A stretch of 64,000 nucleotides of DNA from Thraustochytrium sp. TN22 (GCA_013306675.1 JABLUY010000026.1:124001-188000), one strand, 5' to 3'. Positions 1 through 10,490 are shown, counted from the first letter of the stretch. Numbers and translations are program-made. Notes: generated by a model not told the origin, from the letters alone.

Positions 1-319
1 GCGTGGTGCGCGTCCCAGCGCAAGCAACTGCGAGGCGGCAAGGCTCCACGAGCTGACGAACTGCATGAGCGCGCGAGATTCTTCTCGAGATCGCGAGCAA
101 GGGGCGAGCAAACGCAGGCAGATGCGCGTGGCGAAATTTGTGTGCGCACCTTGACCCTCTCACGCCGCCCATGTCGATGCAAAAGTAGGCGTGCGCTTTG
201 CGGGTGACGAGGAGTGCACAGAGCGATCGATGCACGGCAGCGAGGCGCTCTGTGCCGCGAGAGGCGTTCTATCGCGCTCGCACGGAAGATCTATCAAATG
301 AGCTCACTGTCGACCACTG
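1..319. other. No gene recognised
   Basis: I see no convincing coding region, RNA gene or repeat here. Short open frames exist on both strands but have no domain-like composition. Confidence 0.5.
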
Positions 320-785
320 TCAAGCGTTTCGCCTGACACACTGCGAGAGCTGCTCTACAAAGTTGATGAGCATGGCAGGGGCAGGCAACCGACGTGCTTA
401 GCTGCCAGGGCTCTCTCAGCAACAGCGCCGCGGCGAGACCGGGCCGGGACATATACTAGAATCAAAGCCTTGATCATTCTCATTGTGATTATTATCCCTT
501 GTCGCCAGTGGAAACAAAAACCAAAGGTCAAGCGCAACACTCCCAGAGGGCGAGAAGCGGGCAGAGAAGCATGCAGCACTTACGATTGGCAGCTCTGACG
601 CTGCAGCGACTACAGCGGAGCAGGAGCAGGTAGATGAGGATCCCGAGGCCTAGCAAGGCGGCGACAGCGACCAGGAGGCCCTCGGTGCTTCGCAGCTGCT
701 CGGGCAGCCGGTCCACGAGGCGAGTCAGCCAGCTCTGCACCCGGTCGGGCAGGTCGAGAGCTCTACGCAGCCGTGGCGGTGTCAT
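320..785 (-). CDS. Tentative small single-pass membrane protein
   Basis: An ATG at 785 opens a frame with an amphipathic N-terminus (RVQSWLTRLVDRLPEQL) followed by a strongly hydrophobic segment (LLVAVAALLGLGILIYLLLL) and a Cys/Arg-rich cytoplasmic-type flank. A perfect 5' splice site (GTAAGT on the minus strand) begins at 583, so the first exon is 584..785. One acceptor that keeps the frame (TTTGTAG) would start exon 2 at 354 and end at a TGA at 320..322, giving about 80 residues; other acceptors are possible. The fold and function are unknown. The call rests only on the transmembrane segment and the donor site, so it may be wrong. Confidence 0.3.
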
Positions 786-1238
786 CCCACGTGCATAGAG
801 GTTCTGCCCGGCCGCGGCACTGGCGGGTTGGCGGCCTGGCCGGTTCCCGGAGAACGCGACCGAAGCCGGTTCCGCGGCGGCCCGCCTCCCTGACTGAGTT
901 CCCGTCTGCGCCTCGACTCCAAGTCGGACGCGGAAAAGGGACGAACCAAACAGACCAAAAGGGGCCCGGCGGCGGCGCAATGGCAAGTGCGACAGCGTCG
1001 TCCCAAGCGCGGGCGCGAACTTCCAGCACGTCACGGCGCTTCCGAAGTCAAGAGACAATAAGCGGGAAATAGGGTTCATCGGAAGTAAGAGCCCGGCCGG
1101 CAGCAACGTGACTCGCGACTCGCAATGGGTACTTGCATGCACGCACGACCTAGGCGTGGTGTTTTATAAAAGGACACACAGGATCAACCTCGAGGCGCAG
1201 GCGGGCCCTACGTACGAAGTTGGTGTTCATGAAGGGTC

Positions 1239-1904
1239 TCATGGGTCCTCCAGCTCCGCGGCACGCTTGATACGATCAAGCAGCTGAATGTGCGCGTTGA
1301 GCGCCTGGCGGAAGACCACGCAGCTCATGACGAGCGGCGCGCGTACGCTAAGCTCCTCGTGCAAGACAACCTCGTCGTGGCGCTCCGAGAGGCTCCAAAC
1401 GGTGGTGATGTGAACGCCGAAGGCCCGGTAGGAGGCCGTCGAGAGACGGTTCTCGTGCGTCTTGAGCACGTCCAGACGGTACGTGTAGGTCGGACCCCAG
1501 CAGAGGCAGATGGGCATCTGCTCGACGACCTCAAAGCGGCGCAGCTCGTACTGCGACGTTGGCAGCTCCGGAGGCGGTGCAGCCGTCTCGCTGCTGGCCG
1601 TCAGCTGCTGCTGCTCCGGTCGCCCATGGCCGGACTGCTGTGCGGTGGCCGGGGCGCCGTCCTTTTGCTCGCTACGGCGGCGCGCAGCGGTGCGCTGGAT
1701 GGACCTGTGCGTCTGCTTGGCGAGCGCCGCCTCCTCTTGCTGCCAGCCCGCCTCGCCGGCCTCTCCCTGGCCGAGCTCTCGGATGCGGATGATGTCGGGA
1801 TGCAGCTTATGCACGTTCTCGAAGCTGCCAATGATGGCCATGACGCGCTCCGCGGAGCTGTCGATCGACACGACATTCTCCACGGACCTCGTTGTGAACG
1901 ACAT
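1239..1904 (-). CDS. START/SRPBCC-like protein
   Basis: The protein is 221 residues from the ATG at 1904. The frame is open further upstream, to a GTG-type start at 2261, but that part is a low-complexity Arg/Ala stretch with no ATG, so 1904 is preferred. The N-terminus (RSVENVVSIDSSAERVMAII) and the later segment of alternating strands with a C-terminal helix (VFRQALNAHIQLLDRIKRAA) resemble the helix-grip fold of polyketide cyclase/coenzyme-Q-binding/START proteins, which hold hydrophobic ligands. A Gln/Ser/Pro-rich insertion of about 60 residues interrupts the domain. Ligand and pathway cannot be told. The family call is moderate; an unrelated beta-rich protein is possible. Confidence 0.45.
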   Translation of the reverse strand: MSFTTRSVENVVSIDSSAERVMAIIGSFENVHKLHPDIIRIRELGQGEAGEAGWQQEEAALAKQTHRSIQRTAARRRSEQKDGAPATAQQSGHGRPEQQQLTASSETAAPPPELPTSQYELRRFEVVEQMPICLCWGPTYTYRLDVLKTHENRLSTASYRAFGVHITTVWSLSERHDEVVLHEELSVRAPLVMSCVVFRQALNAHIQLLDRIKRAAELEDP

Positions 1905-2338
1905 GGCCAGCCAGCCAGTGATCGCGTTTGCGAGCGGGGCGGGCGGCCCGGCGGTGGTGGCCTCGGTGGCCTCGGTGGCCTTGGTTGCTGATGTCAGCGA
2001 GTCAGGACTGCACGCGGCCGGGCCGCGCCGGAGCGCCGCCGGAGCGTCGCGCACCGCAGAGCGCCCGGCGACCCTCGCCAGCGCGCGTCGGCCGACCTCG
2101 CGCGCGGGGTCGACCTCGCGCCAGAGTCTCGGCTTTGACGATGGTGCTAAGCTCCGCCGCCGCGCGCGTGGAATGGCGCGCAATGGCGCAGCATTGCACG
2201 AATTCTCGCGTGCCACGGACGTTCTGCCTGCCCCCAGGGCACGTGCGGCCCCACTGGTCAAGCCAGGCGTCGGGATGAGGTTTACGAGGGTGTCGTGCGA
2301 CTATCCGCGGCGTCTTGATGGTGCTCGCCATCGCCATC
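1905..2338. promoter_or_regulatory. Probable divergent promoter region
   Basis: This is the gap between the minus-strand SRPBCC-like start and a plus-strand ATG with a following splice donor. It holds GGT-GGC-CTC repeats near 1950-1985 and no recognisable promoter element. The assignment as promoter is by position only. Confidence 0.3.
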
Positions 2339-2390
2339 ATGAGCGCCACCGAGGACGACTGGCTGCCGCTCCATACCGCGCCCGAGGCCG
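2339..2390 (+). other. Candidate first exon ending in GTAAGA donor
   Basis: An ATG at 2339 opens MSATEDDWLPLHTAPEA and is followed directly by a good 5' splice site (GTAAGA at 2391). The peptide looks like a genuine acidic N-terminus. It could be the first exon of the membrane/FHA-like gene that begins at 3149, but I found no strong acceptor in the right phase. The 2391-3034 stretch otherwise shows no feature. Confidence 0.25.
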
Positions 2391-3148
2391 GTAAGAAGGC
2401 AAGGGTACCATGATATTGGTGAGCGAGAACGAGCCCTCTCGCCGCTTGAGGGCCGCCCGGCGCGAAACGAAGCCAGAGTGCGCAGCGGGCAGCCTGGGAC
2501 GCGCGTGCAGTTGTCCGCAGCCAGGCCCACGGCGGAGGGCCGGGCCTGTAAGCAGAAGCAGGCCCACTGGTGACAGGCCAGCCTTCGCCTTCAAGGAGCG
2601 CGGCGCAGGCTCGAGAGTTGCCACTGGGAACATGTGTGTATTGGAGGACTCGAAGCGCTCCAGGCAGAAGATCAAGCTGATGTCAGGCGCCTGGGCCATG
2701 CCAAGGCCAGTGCGTTGTAGCCTGGAGAGAAAAGCCCAGTCGAGGCACGAAGAATAAGGTTTACGAGGGCCCGGGCAAGAGGCGCCCGTAGCAACCCGCT
2801 TGCGCACGCGGTGCGGCCACGCGGAGAGTTGTGTCTGGCACTGTCGCTCGCAACCACTCGCGCCTCAAGGTTGTTGCATTCATGCAGCAAAGTGGCAGTC
2901 ACTGGCTGTGAATGCCAGCCTGAGTGCTTCGGTCACGATGGGCACGTCTGCCTGCCTTGGCTCTCTCAGGCTGGCTTCTGGCACCCAGAACCTCTCTTAC
3001 ATAGCTTGAGCTCTCTGTAGCTACCGTACCCGGTATGACGCTCTCACGACGTTCCGCGCCGCAAAACCGCAAAAGTCGTCCACCCGAGCTGAGATCAAGC
3101 AAGCTTGTCCGAGCGGCGACGGGAGGCGGGCGCCGCGGAGAGGCGAGC

Positions 3149-4312
3149 ATGCTCCTGTGTCCCGCGCTGCTGTGGCGCGAGGCGCGCGCCGAGGCCGTGG
3201 ATGGGCGGCCGGCCGGGCGCAAGGGCGCCCAGGTGGGCCTCCACGAGCGCGCAGCCGTGGCCCCGCTCGCCATGCTCTGGGGCTCGGCGGGCCTCGCGGC
3301 GCGCGCGATGCACGAGCTCGCGGACTCGCAGGACTTTGGGCACGCGAACGGGCTCCCAGACGCCGTGCGCGATAGCGAGCTGCTGCCGAGGATGGACCGC
3401 GGCACGGAGCTGCTCACGCTCGGCGGCCTGCTCCCCGTGCTGCTCATGATCGTGGGCGGCGCGTGGGGCCGGGACGCCAGGTACGGGGCTCGCTTGCTGC
3501 GGAGGGTCCTCTTTGTGCACACGATCCTGGTCGTCTTGCGCGCGGTACGTTGCGACATGATGCCACGAGGAGAAGTTGACGCGAACTGACCACGCGATCG
3601 ATGATTGCGCGCACGCACACAGACCTGCCGGCTCGTGACGCCGCTGCCGCCGCTGATGGGACGCACCGGCATGTGCACGAGCGAGCCGTGGACCTTTTAT
3701 GCGCCACCGGTCCTGTGCGGAGGCCAAGTGGAGCTTGCCGTTGTGACGGCCTTCCTCGTGCTCTTGACCGAGTTCACATCGGTGACCAAGATGGCGGCTC
3801 TTGGCTTCATTGGCTTCGTGCTCGTGGCCAAGGTCGCCGCCGAGGAGGTATACAGCGTGGACATCGTTGAGACGGTCTGCTTCGCGGTGCCGCTCTTCGT
3901 CAAGTACCGCAGGTCGATGGCGGTGTGGGTGCAAGGCAAGGAACCGGAGCAGGCGGCAGGTTTGCTTGCGCCGGCAGCGCAGCAGCACACCGTGTGGCGC
4001 ATCATGCTTGGCCCTGCGAGTGATGGCGATGAGGTCCTCCTGCTCGGGCCCCGCGAGTCGCGCGTCGTGGGACGCGCACTCCTCCCTGGCCGCCGCGTGT
4101 CGCGCGAGCACCTGCTCGTGTCGCCGCACCCACTCACGCCGGAGGCAGTGCGGTGCGTGTGTCTTGGGCAGATGGGCGTCACGCTGCACGACGACCGATA
4201 CGGGGCGGTCACGAGCATTGCGCTCGGCGATAGCTTCGACTGGTTCACCGACCAGACCATCGAGGTGCCGGCTGCGGAGGGCGAAGCGTACTTTTTGACT
4301 CTGACGAGGTAG
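3149..4312 (+). CDS. Membrane protein with C-terminal FHA-like domain
   Basis: Two frames join across a 78-base phase-0 intron at 3545..3622 (donor GTACGT, acceptor CACACAG), giving 361 residues from the ATG at 3149; an in-frame ATG at 3035 would add 38. The first half carries three or four hydrophobic segments, including LLTLGGLLPVLLMIVGGAWG, a second that spans the splice junction, and VELAVVTAFLVLLTEF. The last about 110 residues show the FHA-type pattern VVGRALLPGRRVSREHLLV (G-R, then S-R-x-H) and alternating strands to the C-terminus. FHA domains bind phosphothreonine peptides, so a membrane-tethered phospho-reader is a reasonable inference. I do not recognise the full protein. The gene converges on MSRA. 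Confidence 0.6.
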
Positions 4313-4513
4313 CCGAGCATGACGTATCCAAAACGTGCGTCAAAATCTTTCCTTCATTCAGTTCTTCATGCCCAAGGAAAAAGGTATCGATTCTCTCTCT
4401 TGGTTGCCTGATTGCTCGGTTGCTTGGTTGCTTGCATCAAATTCACCCTGACTGCGGTCGAGTATGGCTCTTTCCCTCAGGACCGAGCAAGCAGCGGGGG
4501 CGCGCGGCGGAAC

Positions 4514-5242
4514 TCACTGCTTGGAGGCGGGAGGCCAGACAATCGGCGTCTTGGGCTGGCGCAGGACGCAATGCGGCGAGGGCGCGTGCGCCTGCCAGTA
4601 ATCCTCACCGAGCTTAGGCGCGTACTTCTCTTGGAGGTCCTCCGGGACCCAGGTGGTCCAGTCGGCCAGCTGCACGCCGAGCGGCTGTGCCGAGCAGTAC
4701 GGGCGGCTGCCCGGGCGCGCGAGGTACTGCTGGTGATACTGCTCGGCGTAGTAGAAGGTGGTGAGCGGCTCGACGGTGGTGGCGAGCGGGCGACCAAGCT
4801 GCTTGCCGTACTGTTCGATGGCGGCCTCGGCAATGCGCTTCTGGTCCTCGCTGGTGTACAGCACAATGCTGCGGTACTGCGTGCCATGATCGTTGCCCTG
4901 GCCGTTCTTCTGTGTCGGATCGTGGCTCTGCAGGAACTGGCGGATGACGTCCACGTAGCTGAGGTCGTCGTGGTTCCAGACGGCACGCACCGCCTCGGCG
5001 TGGCCCGTGCCGCCTGTGCAGACGGCCTCATAGCTCGGGTTCTCCACGGCGCCGCCGGCGTAGACCACGGCCGTCGTGTACATGCCGGGCATGCGCCAGA
5101 GGCCGACCTCGGAGCCCCAGAAGCACCCATTGCCGAGAACGGCAGTCTCGTAGCCCTCAAAGTCGCCGGTGACGGGTGTCTTGCGCACAAAGTGCGGCTC
5201 CGTCACCTCGACGGCCTTGCCGCCGCCGCCTGCGTTCCCCAT
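4514..5242 (-). CDS. MSRA: Peptide-methionine (S)-S-oxide reductase
   Basis: This 242-residue enzyme reduces methionine-S-sulfoxide in free form and in proteins, using a catalytic cysteine regenerated by thioredoxin. The signature GNGCFWGSEVGLWRMPG places the catalytic Cys at residue 40. The other family blocks follow: HDPTQKNGQGNDHGTQYRS, then a FYYAEQYHQQYL block with the conserved YHQ near residue 180. The start is the ATG at 5242; a longer open frame upstream is antisense to the neighbouring gene and crosses microsatellites. The N-terminus (GNAGGGGKA) begins with Gly after Met, so N-myristoylation is conceivable but not shown. It is divergently arranged with the gamma-carbonic anhydrase, about 590 bases apart. 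Confidence 0.93.
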   Translation of the reverse strand: MGNAGGGGKAVEVTEPHFVRKTPVTGDFEGYETAVLGNGCFWGSEVGLWRMPGMYTTAVVYAGGAVENPSYEAVCTGGTGHAEAVRAVWNHDDLSYVDVIRQFLQSHDPTQKNGQGNDHGTQYRSIVLYTSEDQKRIAEAAIEQYGKQLGRPLATTVEPLTTFYYAEQYHQQYLARPGSRPYCSAQPLGVQLADWTTWVPEDLQEKYAPKLGEDYWQAHAPSPHCVLRQPKTPIVWPPASKQ

Positions 5243-5702
5243 GGTCGTCGTCGTGAAGTAAGTCCTGCTCCCCAGCGCTCGGGCCGGCGTAAGAACGTGC
5301 GCGCGGGCTGCGCGCGCCGCCGTCTGCCGGAGAAGAATCGTCCCGGGCCGGGGACGCGCTCCTGTCGAGTTCGACGAGTTGCGTCGAGTCGAGTTGCGTC
5401 GCCTTCGCCTCTCGCTCACTACGCCGACGTCGCCTGTGGCCTGCCGCCGAGACGCGCCACACAGGATCGGCGCGGCGCGGCGCGACGGGACGAGCCGGAC
5501 TGGAGCTCGCTCGCCCTGGCCGTCGCCGTCGCGCAGTCTTGGCCGATCGCGAGAGGGACGCTGTGCGGATCGAAAGGGCTTTGGTCGCCGCGCGCTCGGC
5601 CTCGGCGGCCTCGGCTTGACCTTGTTCGCTCGCCGCGCAGACACGGATACTCCGACGCAGACACGCCAGAACCCGGGCAGCCCAAGGTCGCTGCGGCGCA
5701 CC

Positions 5703-5704
5703 AG

Positions 5705-5745
<41 letters not shown>

Positions 5746-5752
5746 AGGCAGG
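5703..5752. repeat. (GGCA)n tetranucleotide microsatellite
   Basis: About 12 units of GGCA with one GGAA variant lie 80 bases before the gamma-carbonic anhydrase ATG, probably in its 5' leader. A similar tract precedes the first acyl-CoA dehydrogenase. Confidence 0.9.
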
Positions 5753-5756
5753 CGTC

Positions 5757-5796
<40 letters not shown>
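5757..5796. repeat. (GTC)n trinucleotide microsatellite
   Basis: About 13 units of GTC/CGT lie directly after the GGCA tract, in the leader of the carbonic anhydrase gene. Confidence 0.9.
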
Positions 5797-5831
5797 TGTG
5801 GTTGTGGTCCTCCTCGGCCTCGTCCGGCAGC

Positions 5832-6508
5832 ATGCTGGCCAGCGTCAAGGTCGCGCGCAGGGCGGCCGCGACGACGGCGAGGCTGCAGCAGGTGCTGCTG
5901 CGCGAGCAGGCGCGCGGCGTGGCGGGCGGCGTGTTCTCCATTGATGATGGCGTGAAGCCGCGCGTGGCGGAGTCCGCGTGGATCGCGCCGAATGCGACGG
6001 TGATCGGCAACGTGGAGCTCGGGGAGGAGGCAAGCATCTGGTTCAACGCGGTGCTGCGCGGCGACAACGACCTCATGCGCATTGGCGCGCGCACGAACAT
6101 CCAGGACGGATCTGTGCTGCACACCGATGTGGGCATCCCGCTCGAGATTGGGGAGGGCTGCACCATTGGCCACATGGTCATGCTACACGGCTGCACGATC
6201 CGCGAGAACACGCTCATTGGCATCGGCGCTACCATTCTCAACAAGTAAGTTTTGTGAACAAAATGGCCAGGAGGCTCTCGGCTGACGTGAAATGGCACGC
6301 GCGCAGGGCGGAGATCGGGCCGAACTGCCTCATTGGCGCTGGTGCGCTTGTGACCGAGGGCAAGAAGATCCCGGCTGGCTCGCTCGTCATGGGCACCAAT
6401 AAGGTCGTGCGCCAATTGAGCCCCGAGGAAATCGAAGGCCTCAAGCGCAGCGCTGCGGGCTACGTGCGTAACCAGAAGCGCTACCGGGAATCCCTGGTGA
6501 GCGTTTGA
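5832..6508 (+). CDS. Gamma-class carbonic anhydrase, probably mitochondrial
   Basis: Two exons, 5832..6244 and 6307..6508, join over a 62-base phase-2 intron (GTAAGT...GCGCAG) to give 204 residues; the junction codon restores Lys in the run NKAEIGPNCLIGAG. The left-handed beta-helix hexapeptide pattern is clear (NATVIGNVELGEEASIWFNA and onward). All three zinc-type histidines of gamma-carbonic anhydrases are present, in VLHTD and GHMVMLHG. The first about 30 residues are Arg/Ala-rich and free of acidic residues, like a mitochondrial presequence. In plants and protists, close relatives sit in the matrix arm of respiratory complex I, so either CO2 hydration or a structural complex I role is possible. 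The C-terminal helix (SPEEIEGLKRSAAGYVRNQ) is typical. Confidence 0.92.
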
Positions 6509-6676
6509 AGAGGATGTCCAAGACAAGTGCTGCAGAGAGGCAAGGTGCAACGCAATTTTCGGTCTTCTGTGTGCAGGTCCGTAAGAATCGGAGAAGGAGG
6601 AGTGTTGTCGGGGAGGGGGGGGAGGGGAGGCAGAGGCGGAGGAGGAGGCGGTGGTGGTGGTGGATATTGGAGGCGT

Positions 6677-9600
6677 CTAGGAGGTCGGGGAGAAGGGCAG
6701 GTTGAGGCCGCCGGCAGCCCAGTTCACGCCAAGGGAGTCGTCTGTGCGCGGTCCTGGGACGAGGCCCTCAAAGTCGTGTTCCAGCATGGACAACGTGAGC
6801 GACGCCATGCCGCGGTCCAAGGGTCCGCCATTCTCCAGCGCGTCCCAGTTGGGGCCGAGCGGGCCGAGCGGCGAAAGAACGTTGCCTGGCGCGGTGCGTG
6901 CGCCGCCCTGTCGCCGTGCGTTGGAGGCGCACGGGTGCGTAGGCTGCTGGCGCTTGGTCTCGGACGCCGGTGTCTTGGGCGCGCTTGGCGTGAGCGGCAT
7001 TTGAAATCCATCAAAGTCCAGCAGCGGCTGCTGGTGCTGCTGCTGTTTGGACTGATGCTGATGCTTTGGCGTCCTGAGCAACTGAAGCTGCAGCTGATGC
7101 ATCTGCTGGTACTGCTGCTGCTGCTGCTGCTGGTACTGATGCTGATGTTGCTGAGCGTGCTGTTGGGCGTGCTGGTGCTGCTGCTGCTGCGGCGGCTGCT
7201 GATAGTGCTGCTGGTGATGCTGCGCGTATTGCTGCTGTTGCTGTTGCTGATGGTGCTGAGGGTGTTGCATGTGCTGGGCATGCTGCTGCTGGTGCTGCAT
7301 CATGTAGCGCTGCGACGGTGTGGTGACAAACTGATTGGCGTGCTTGGTGGAGGCTGGACCGAGGAAGAGGTCAGTGTCGAGGCCAAGGTTGGCAAAGTCG
7401 GCCTGGGAAATGTCGAGGGCCATGTCGCCGGCCTGAAAGTCCCACTGGAGCGGGCCCACGGGCGAGGCGGCAGAGCCCATGGGCACCGGGAAGCCAGCGT
7501 CAATGGGCGGCACCATGATGGGCAGAGCGGGCGGCAAGCCCTGGCCCTGGCCCTGATGCGAGTGGAGCGAGGCGCCAAAGTGCATGTCGTGGCCGCTCAT
7601 GGCGTCTTGCGCCGCCTGGTTCGCGTTTACGTCGCCCTTCTTCTTGCGGGGCTGACGCGGCTTGCGCGGCTTCGAGGCGGCTGCGCCGTCCTTCTTCACG
7701 GAAGGACGCTTGGCGCGCGGCTTGGCCGGCTTCTTCTCTTTGGCCACCTTCGTACCCGTGTTCTCCGCAGCCTCGGCGCCGCCCGAGGACACCGCGACCG
7801 TAGCGGCCGCGGCCGCAGCGGCGGCGACAACGTTCTTCTTGGCCTTGGGCTTGCGCGTGGCGCCCGTGGCGGACTTGGCAGACGTCACAGAGCCCGACTC
7901 GGACACGCGCGCGTTTAGAGGAGGCGGCGGCGGTGGCATAAACATGGACTCGTCGAAGATGGGGCTGTCCAAGTCTTGCTGCATCGTTTGCTCCTGCCGC
8001 ATGTGTGCGTGCATCTGCTGCTGGATCTGCTGCTGCTGCTGGATCTGCTGCTGCTGCTGCATGCTCGGCGCCGCTCGGGGGACGTCCTGCTGCTTGTGTG
8101 ATTGGGACTGGGACTGCGATTGCGACTGCGACTGGGACTGGGACTGGGACTGCGGCTGAGGCTGCGGCTGCGGTTGCGGTTGCGATTGCTGCTGCGGGAG
8201 TGGCGAGGGCGAGGCGGAGCGCGAGGCGGTGGAGGCGATGGTGGCGCTGAGGGGCTGGCCAAGCGGCTTCTTCTTGATAACCGGGGTAAGAGCGGGAAGC
8301 GGGAGCGTGGAAGCAGCCTTCGGCGGCTGCGGGTCAACCGGCTTGCCCTTGTTGTCTGTAACGGCGAGGCCAAGCTTGAGCTGCCACTTGCGGCGGATGG
8401 CAGAGTTCCAGCGGTTCTTGACGGCATTCTCGGGCCGACCAGGCAGAAGCTTGGCAATCTCGCACCAGCGGTTGCCAAAGGTGGCCTGCGCGGTGACGAG
8501 GACCTTCTCCTCCTCCTCGGTCCATGCGGAGTGGTCAATGGTCGGGTCGAGATGATTGAACCAGCGTTCGCGGCACTGCTTTCCGATGCGGCCTGGGATG
8601 CGCTCGGCGATCTCGGACCACTTGGTAATCTTGCGCTCGATGCAGGAGCGGATCATGCTATCCTCCTCCTCGGTCCATGGACCCTTGACGAGGCCGGGCC
8701 GCAGGACCTTTTGCCAGCGATGCAGGCACTGCACGTCGGAGCGGCGACCACCGAGATACTCCTCGCTGATCTTCTTCCATTTGGTGGCGCCAATGGCTGT
8801 GACTCCTTCGCGCAGCTTGGCGTCCTCCTCGCGCGTCCAGCGACCGCCGCCACCTTGGCGAGGCTCGTCGTCATCGAGCTTGAGCGCGCCTGAACCGGTC
8901 GGAGGGTTGCTGATGCTGCTGCTGCTGCTGTTGCCGCTGCTGATGGTAGTGGAACTCGGATTGCCGGTAGCGGAGCCGGAATGGACGCCGGCCTGGGGGT
9001 GAGAGTGCGTCTTGGGCATGGGCATGGGAAAGGCGTTGACCTTCTTCATGGCGGTGGTCTTGACGGGCGCCGGCGTGTTGGCCAGCTGGTTATTGCAGGT
9101 GAGCACACCGTTGATGTGATGGTGCACGTTCTCGCTGTTGGTGCTGCGCGAGGGCACAGCGCCGGCATTGGCCTGCTGCTGCGTGATGCCGCCGCCGCCC
9201 TGGCGGCACGGTACGCCCTGCGGCGGCGCGTCGCTGGCTTTGTCTTGCTTGACACGCAAAAGGTTGCTGTTGTTGTGCATACTGGTAACCGAGGTGGTGG
9301 ACGCGGAGGAAGACGACGAGAGGCGCGAGGCGGAGGATGTCGTGCTACTAGCGCTGACCGGCCCGTTGAGCGCATGCGGCGCAAAGCTAGCAGCGTTCAT
9401 GAGCACCGGGATGGGCATGGTAGAGTCCACAAGCTTCATGTGCTGGGCGACCTGCTGGCGAAGCTGCTCATGGTGCGGCAGCTGTGTCCTGTGCAGCGGC
9501 GACGGCTGCAGGTTCTGCCTCTTGAGATTCTTGGTGAAGGCGAAGGATGCCAGGCCTGCGGGCGAGAACGCTGGCGAAGGAGGTTCGTCGCGCTTCGCCA

Positions 9601-9694
9601 CGGCTGCGCGCGGCGACGGCTTGGGCCGGCTCTGCGCCTGCACTTGCTGCGCCTGCATTTGCTGCATTTGCTGCATTTGCTGCTGCTGCTGCAT
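6677..9694 (-). CDS. R1R2R3 MYB transcription factor, glutamine-rich
   Basis: The product is 1005 residues from the ATG at 9694. Three MYB repeats lie at about 285-333, 337-385 and 389-436, with the spaced Trp residues visible (RWTREEDAKL, KGPWTEEEDSMI, SAWTEEEEKVLV) and the recognition helices QCLHRWQ, GKQCRERWFNHL and NAVKNRWNSAIR. This is the animal/plant cell-cycle type (c-MYB, MYB3R) of sequence-specific DNA-binding activator. Long Gln/His tracts at the N-terminus, after the repeats and near 820-910 are typical activation or condensate-forming regions; a Lys/Arg/Ala-rich stretch near 630-700 may hold a nuclear signal. No intron is needed. Upstream DNA is simple-sequence, so extra 5' non-coding exons cannot be excluded. 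Confidence 0.92.
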   Translation of the reverse strand: MQQQQQMQQMQQMQAQQVQAQSRPKPSPRAAVAKRDEPPSPAFSPAGLASFAFTKNLKRQNLQPSPLHRTQLPHHEQLRQQVAQHMKLVDSTMPIPVLMNAASFAPHALNGPVSASSTTSSASRLSSSSSASTTSVTSMHNNSNLLRVKQDKASDAPPQGVPCRQGGGGITQQQANAGAVPSRSTNSENVHHHINGVLTCNNQLANTPAPVKTTAMKKVNAFPMPMPKTHSHPQAGVHSGSATGNPSSTTISSGNSSSSSISNPPTGSGALKLDDDEPRQGGGGRWTREEDAKLREGVTAIGATKWKKISEEYLGGRRSDVQCLHRWQKVLRPGLVKGPWTEEEDSMIRSCIERKITKWSEIAERIPGRIGKQCRERWFNHLDPTIDHSAWTEEEEKVLVTAQATFGNRWCEIAKLLPGRPENAVKNRWNSAIRRKWQLKLGLAVTDNKGKPVDPQPPKAASTLPLPALTPVIKKKPLGQPLSATIASTASRSASPSPLPQQQSQPQPQPQPQPQSQSQSQSQSQSQSQSQSHKQQDVPRAAPSMQQQQQIQQQQQIQQQMHAHMRQEQTMQQDLDSPIFDESMFMPPPPPPLNARVSESGSVTSAKSATGATRKPKAKKNVVAAAAAAAATVAVSSGGAEAAENTGTKVAKEKKPAKPRAKRPSVKKDGAAASKPRKPRQPRKKKGDVNANQAAQDAMSGHDMHFGASLHSHQGQGQGLPPALPIMVPPIDAGFPVPMGSAASPVGPLQWDFQAGDMALDISQADFANLGLDTDLFLGPASTKHANQFVTTPSQRYMMQHQQQHAQHMQHPQHHQQQQQQQYAQHHQQHYQQPPQQQQHQHAQQHAQQHQHQYQQQQQQQYQQMHQLQLQLLRTPKHQHQSKQQQHQQPLLDFDGFQMPLTPSAPKTPASETKRQQPTHPCASNARRQGGARTAPGNVLSPLGPLGPNWDALENGGPLDRGMASLTLSMLEHDFEGLVPGPRTDDSLGVNWAAGGLNLPFSPTS

Positions 9695-9748
9695 TTCGTC
9701 GCTTTCCTGGCGCGAGTGGTTCGCTCAAGCTTCACCGCGCAGAGCGCT

Positions 9749-9786
<38 letters not shown>

Positions 9787-10454
9787 CAACTCGGTCGCTC
9801 TCGCGAGAGCTAGAGCACGCGCTGCGACGCGTTGGCTGCGCTTCGCCACGCTACGCCACGCCACGCCACGCCGCGCCGCGCCGCGCCGCGCCGCGCCGCG
9901 CTGCGCCGCGCTGCACTGCACTGCGCTGCGCTGCTTTCTGCTTCTCGCGGACCAGGTTTGCTCGCTTTGCCCGCCCGCCCAATCGCCCAAGCGCCCAGCT
10001 GCGCGAGCCCAAGCCAGCTGCCCAGTTCTCCACTCATAAAACCCTGCTTGGCGACGACGAAACGCGGGCCTGGCGCCGCGCCCGCGCCCTCTGCGCGCCG
10101 CTCCTCGCACTGCAGCTTGCCGTTATTCTTCGTAACGCTCGACACCCGGCGCCCGTCCCCGCTGGGGGACGGCCGTGTCCGGTCCCCTCCGCGCGCGGCC
10201 GCGGTTTCGGACGGCGTCGGGAACGATTCGGACGCGTCCGCGTCCGGAACGGTTTAGGACGCGCCGTGGGGGGGGACACGGCGGTACACGGGGCGGACTT
10301 GGAGGCGGAGTAGGACTCGGCAAGATCCGCGCTCTGCCAGATGGAGCGCGCGCGCTGCAGGCAGGGGGCGGCAAACTCGAATCGCACGTCGCTCGCGCGC
10401 CTGGAGGAGCGGCAGGAGCTCACTGTGAGCAGCAGCGCGGACAGGGCAGGCGGG

Positions 10455-10490
<36 letters not shown>

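Larger units (their letters stand above)
5243..5831. promoter_or_regulatory. Shared upstream region of MSRA and carbonic anhydrase
   Basis: This is the head-to-head intergenic stretch. It contains a GGCA tetranucleotide repeat (5703..5752, one variant unit) and a GTC trinucleotide repeat (5757..5796), both just upstream of the plus-strand start. No defined promoter motif was recognised. Confidence 0.4.

Noticed and set aside
4412-5944. 510-codon plus-strand open frame
   Set aside because: It is antisense to MSRA and runs through the GGCA and GTC microsatellites.
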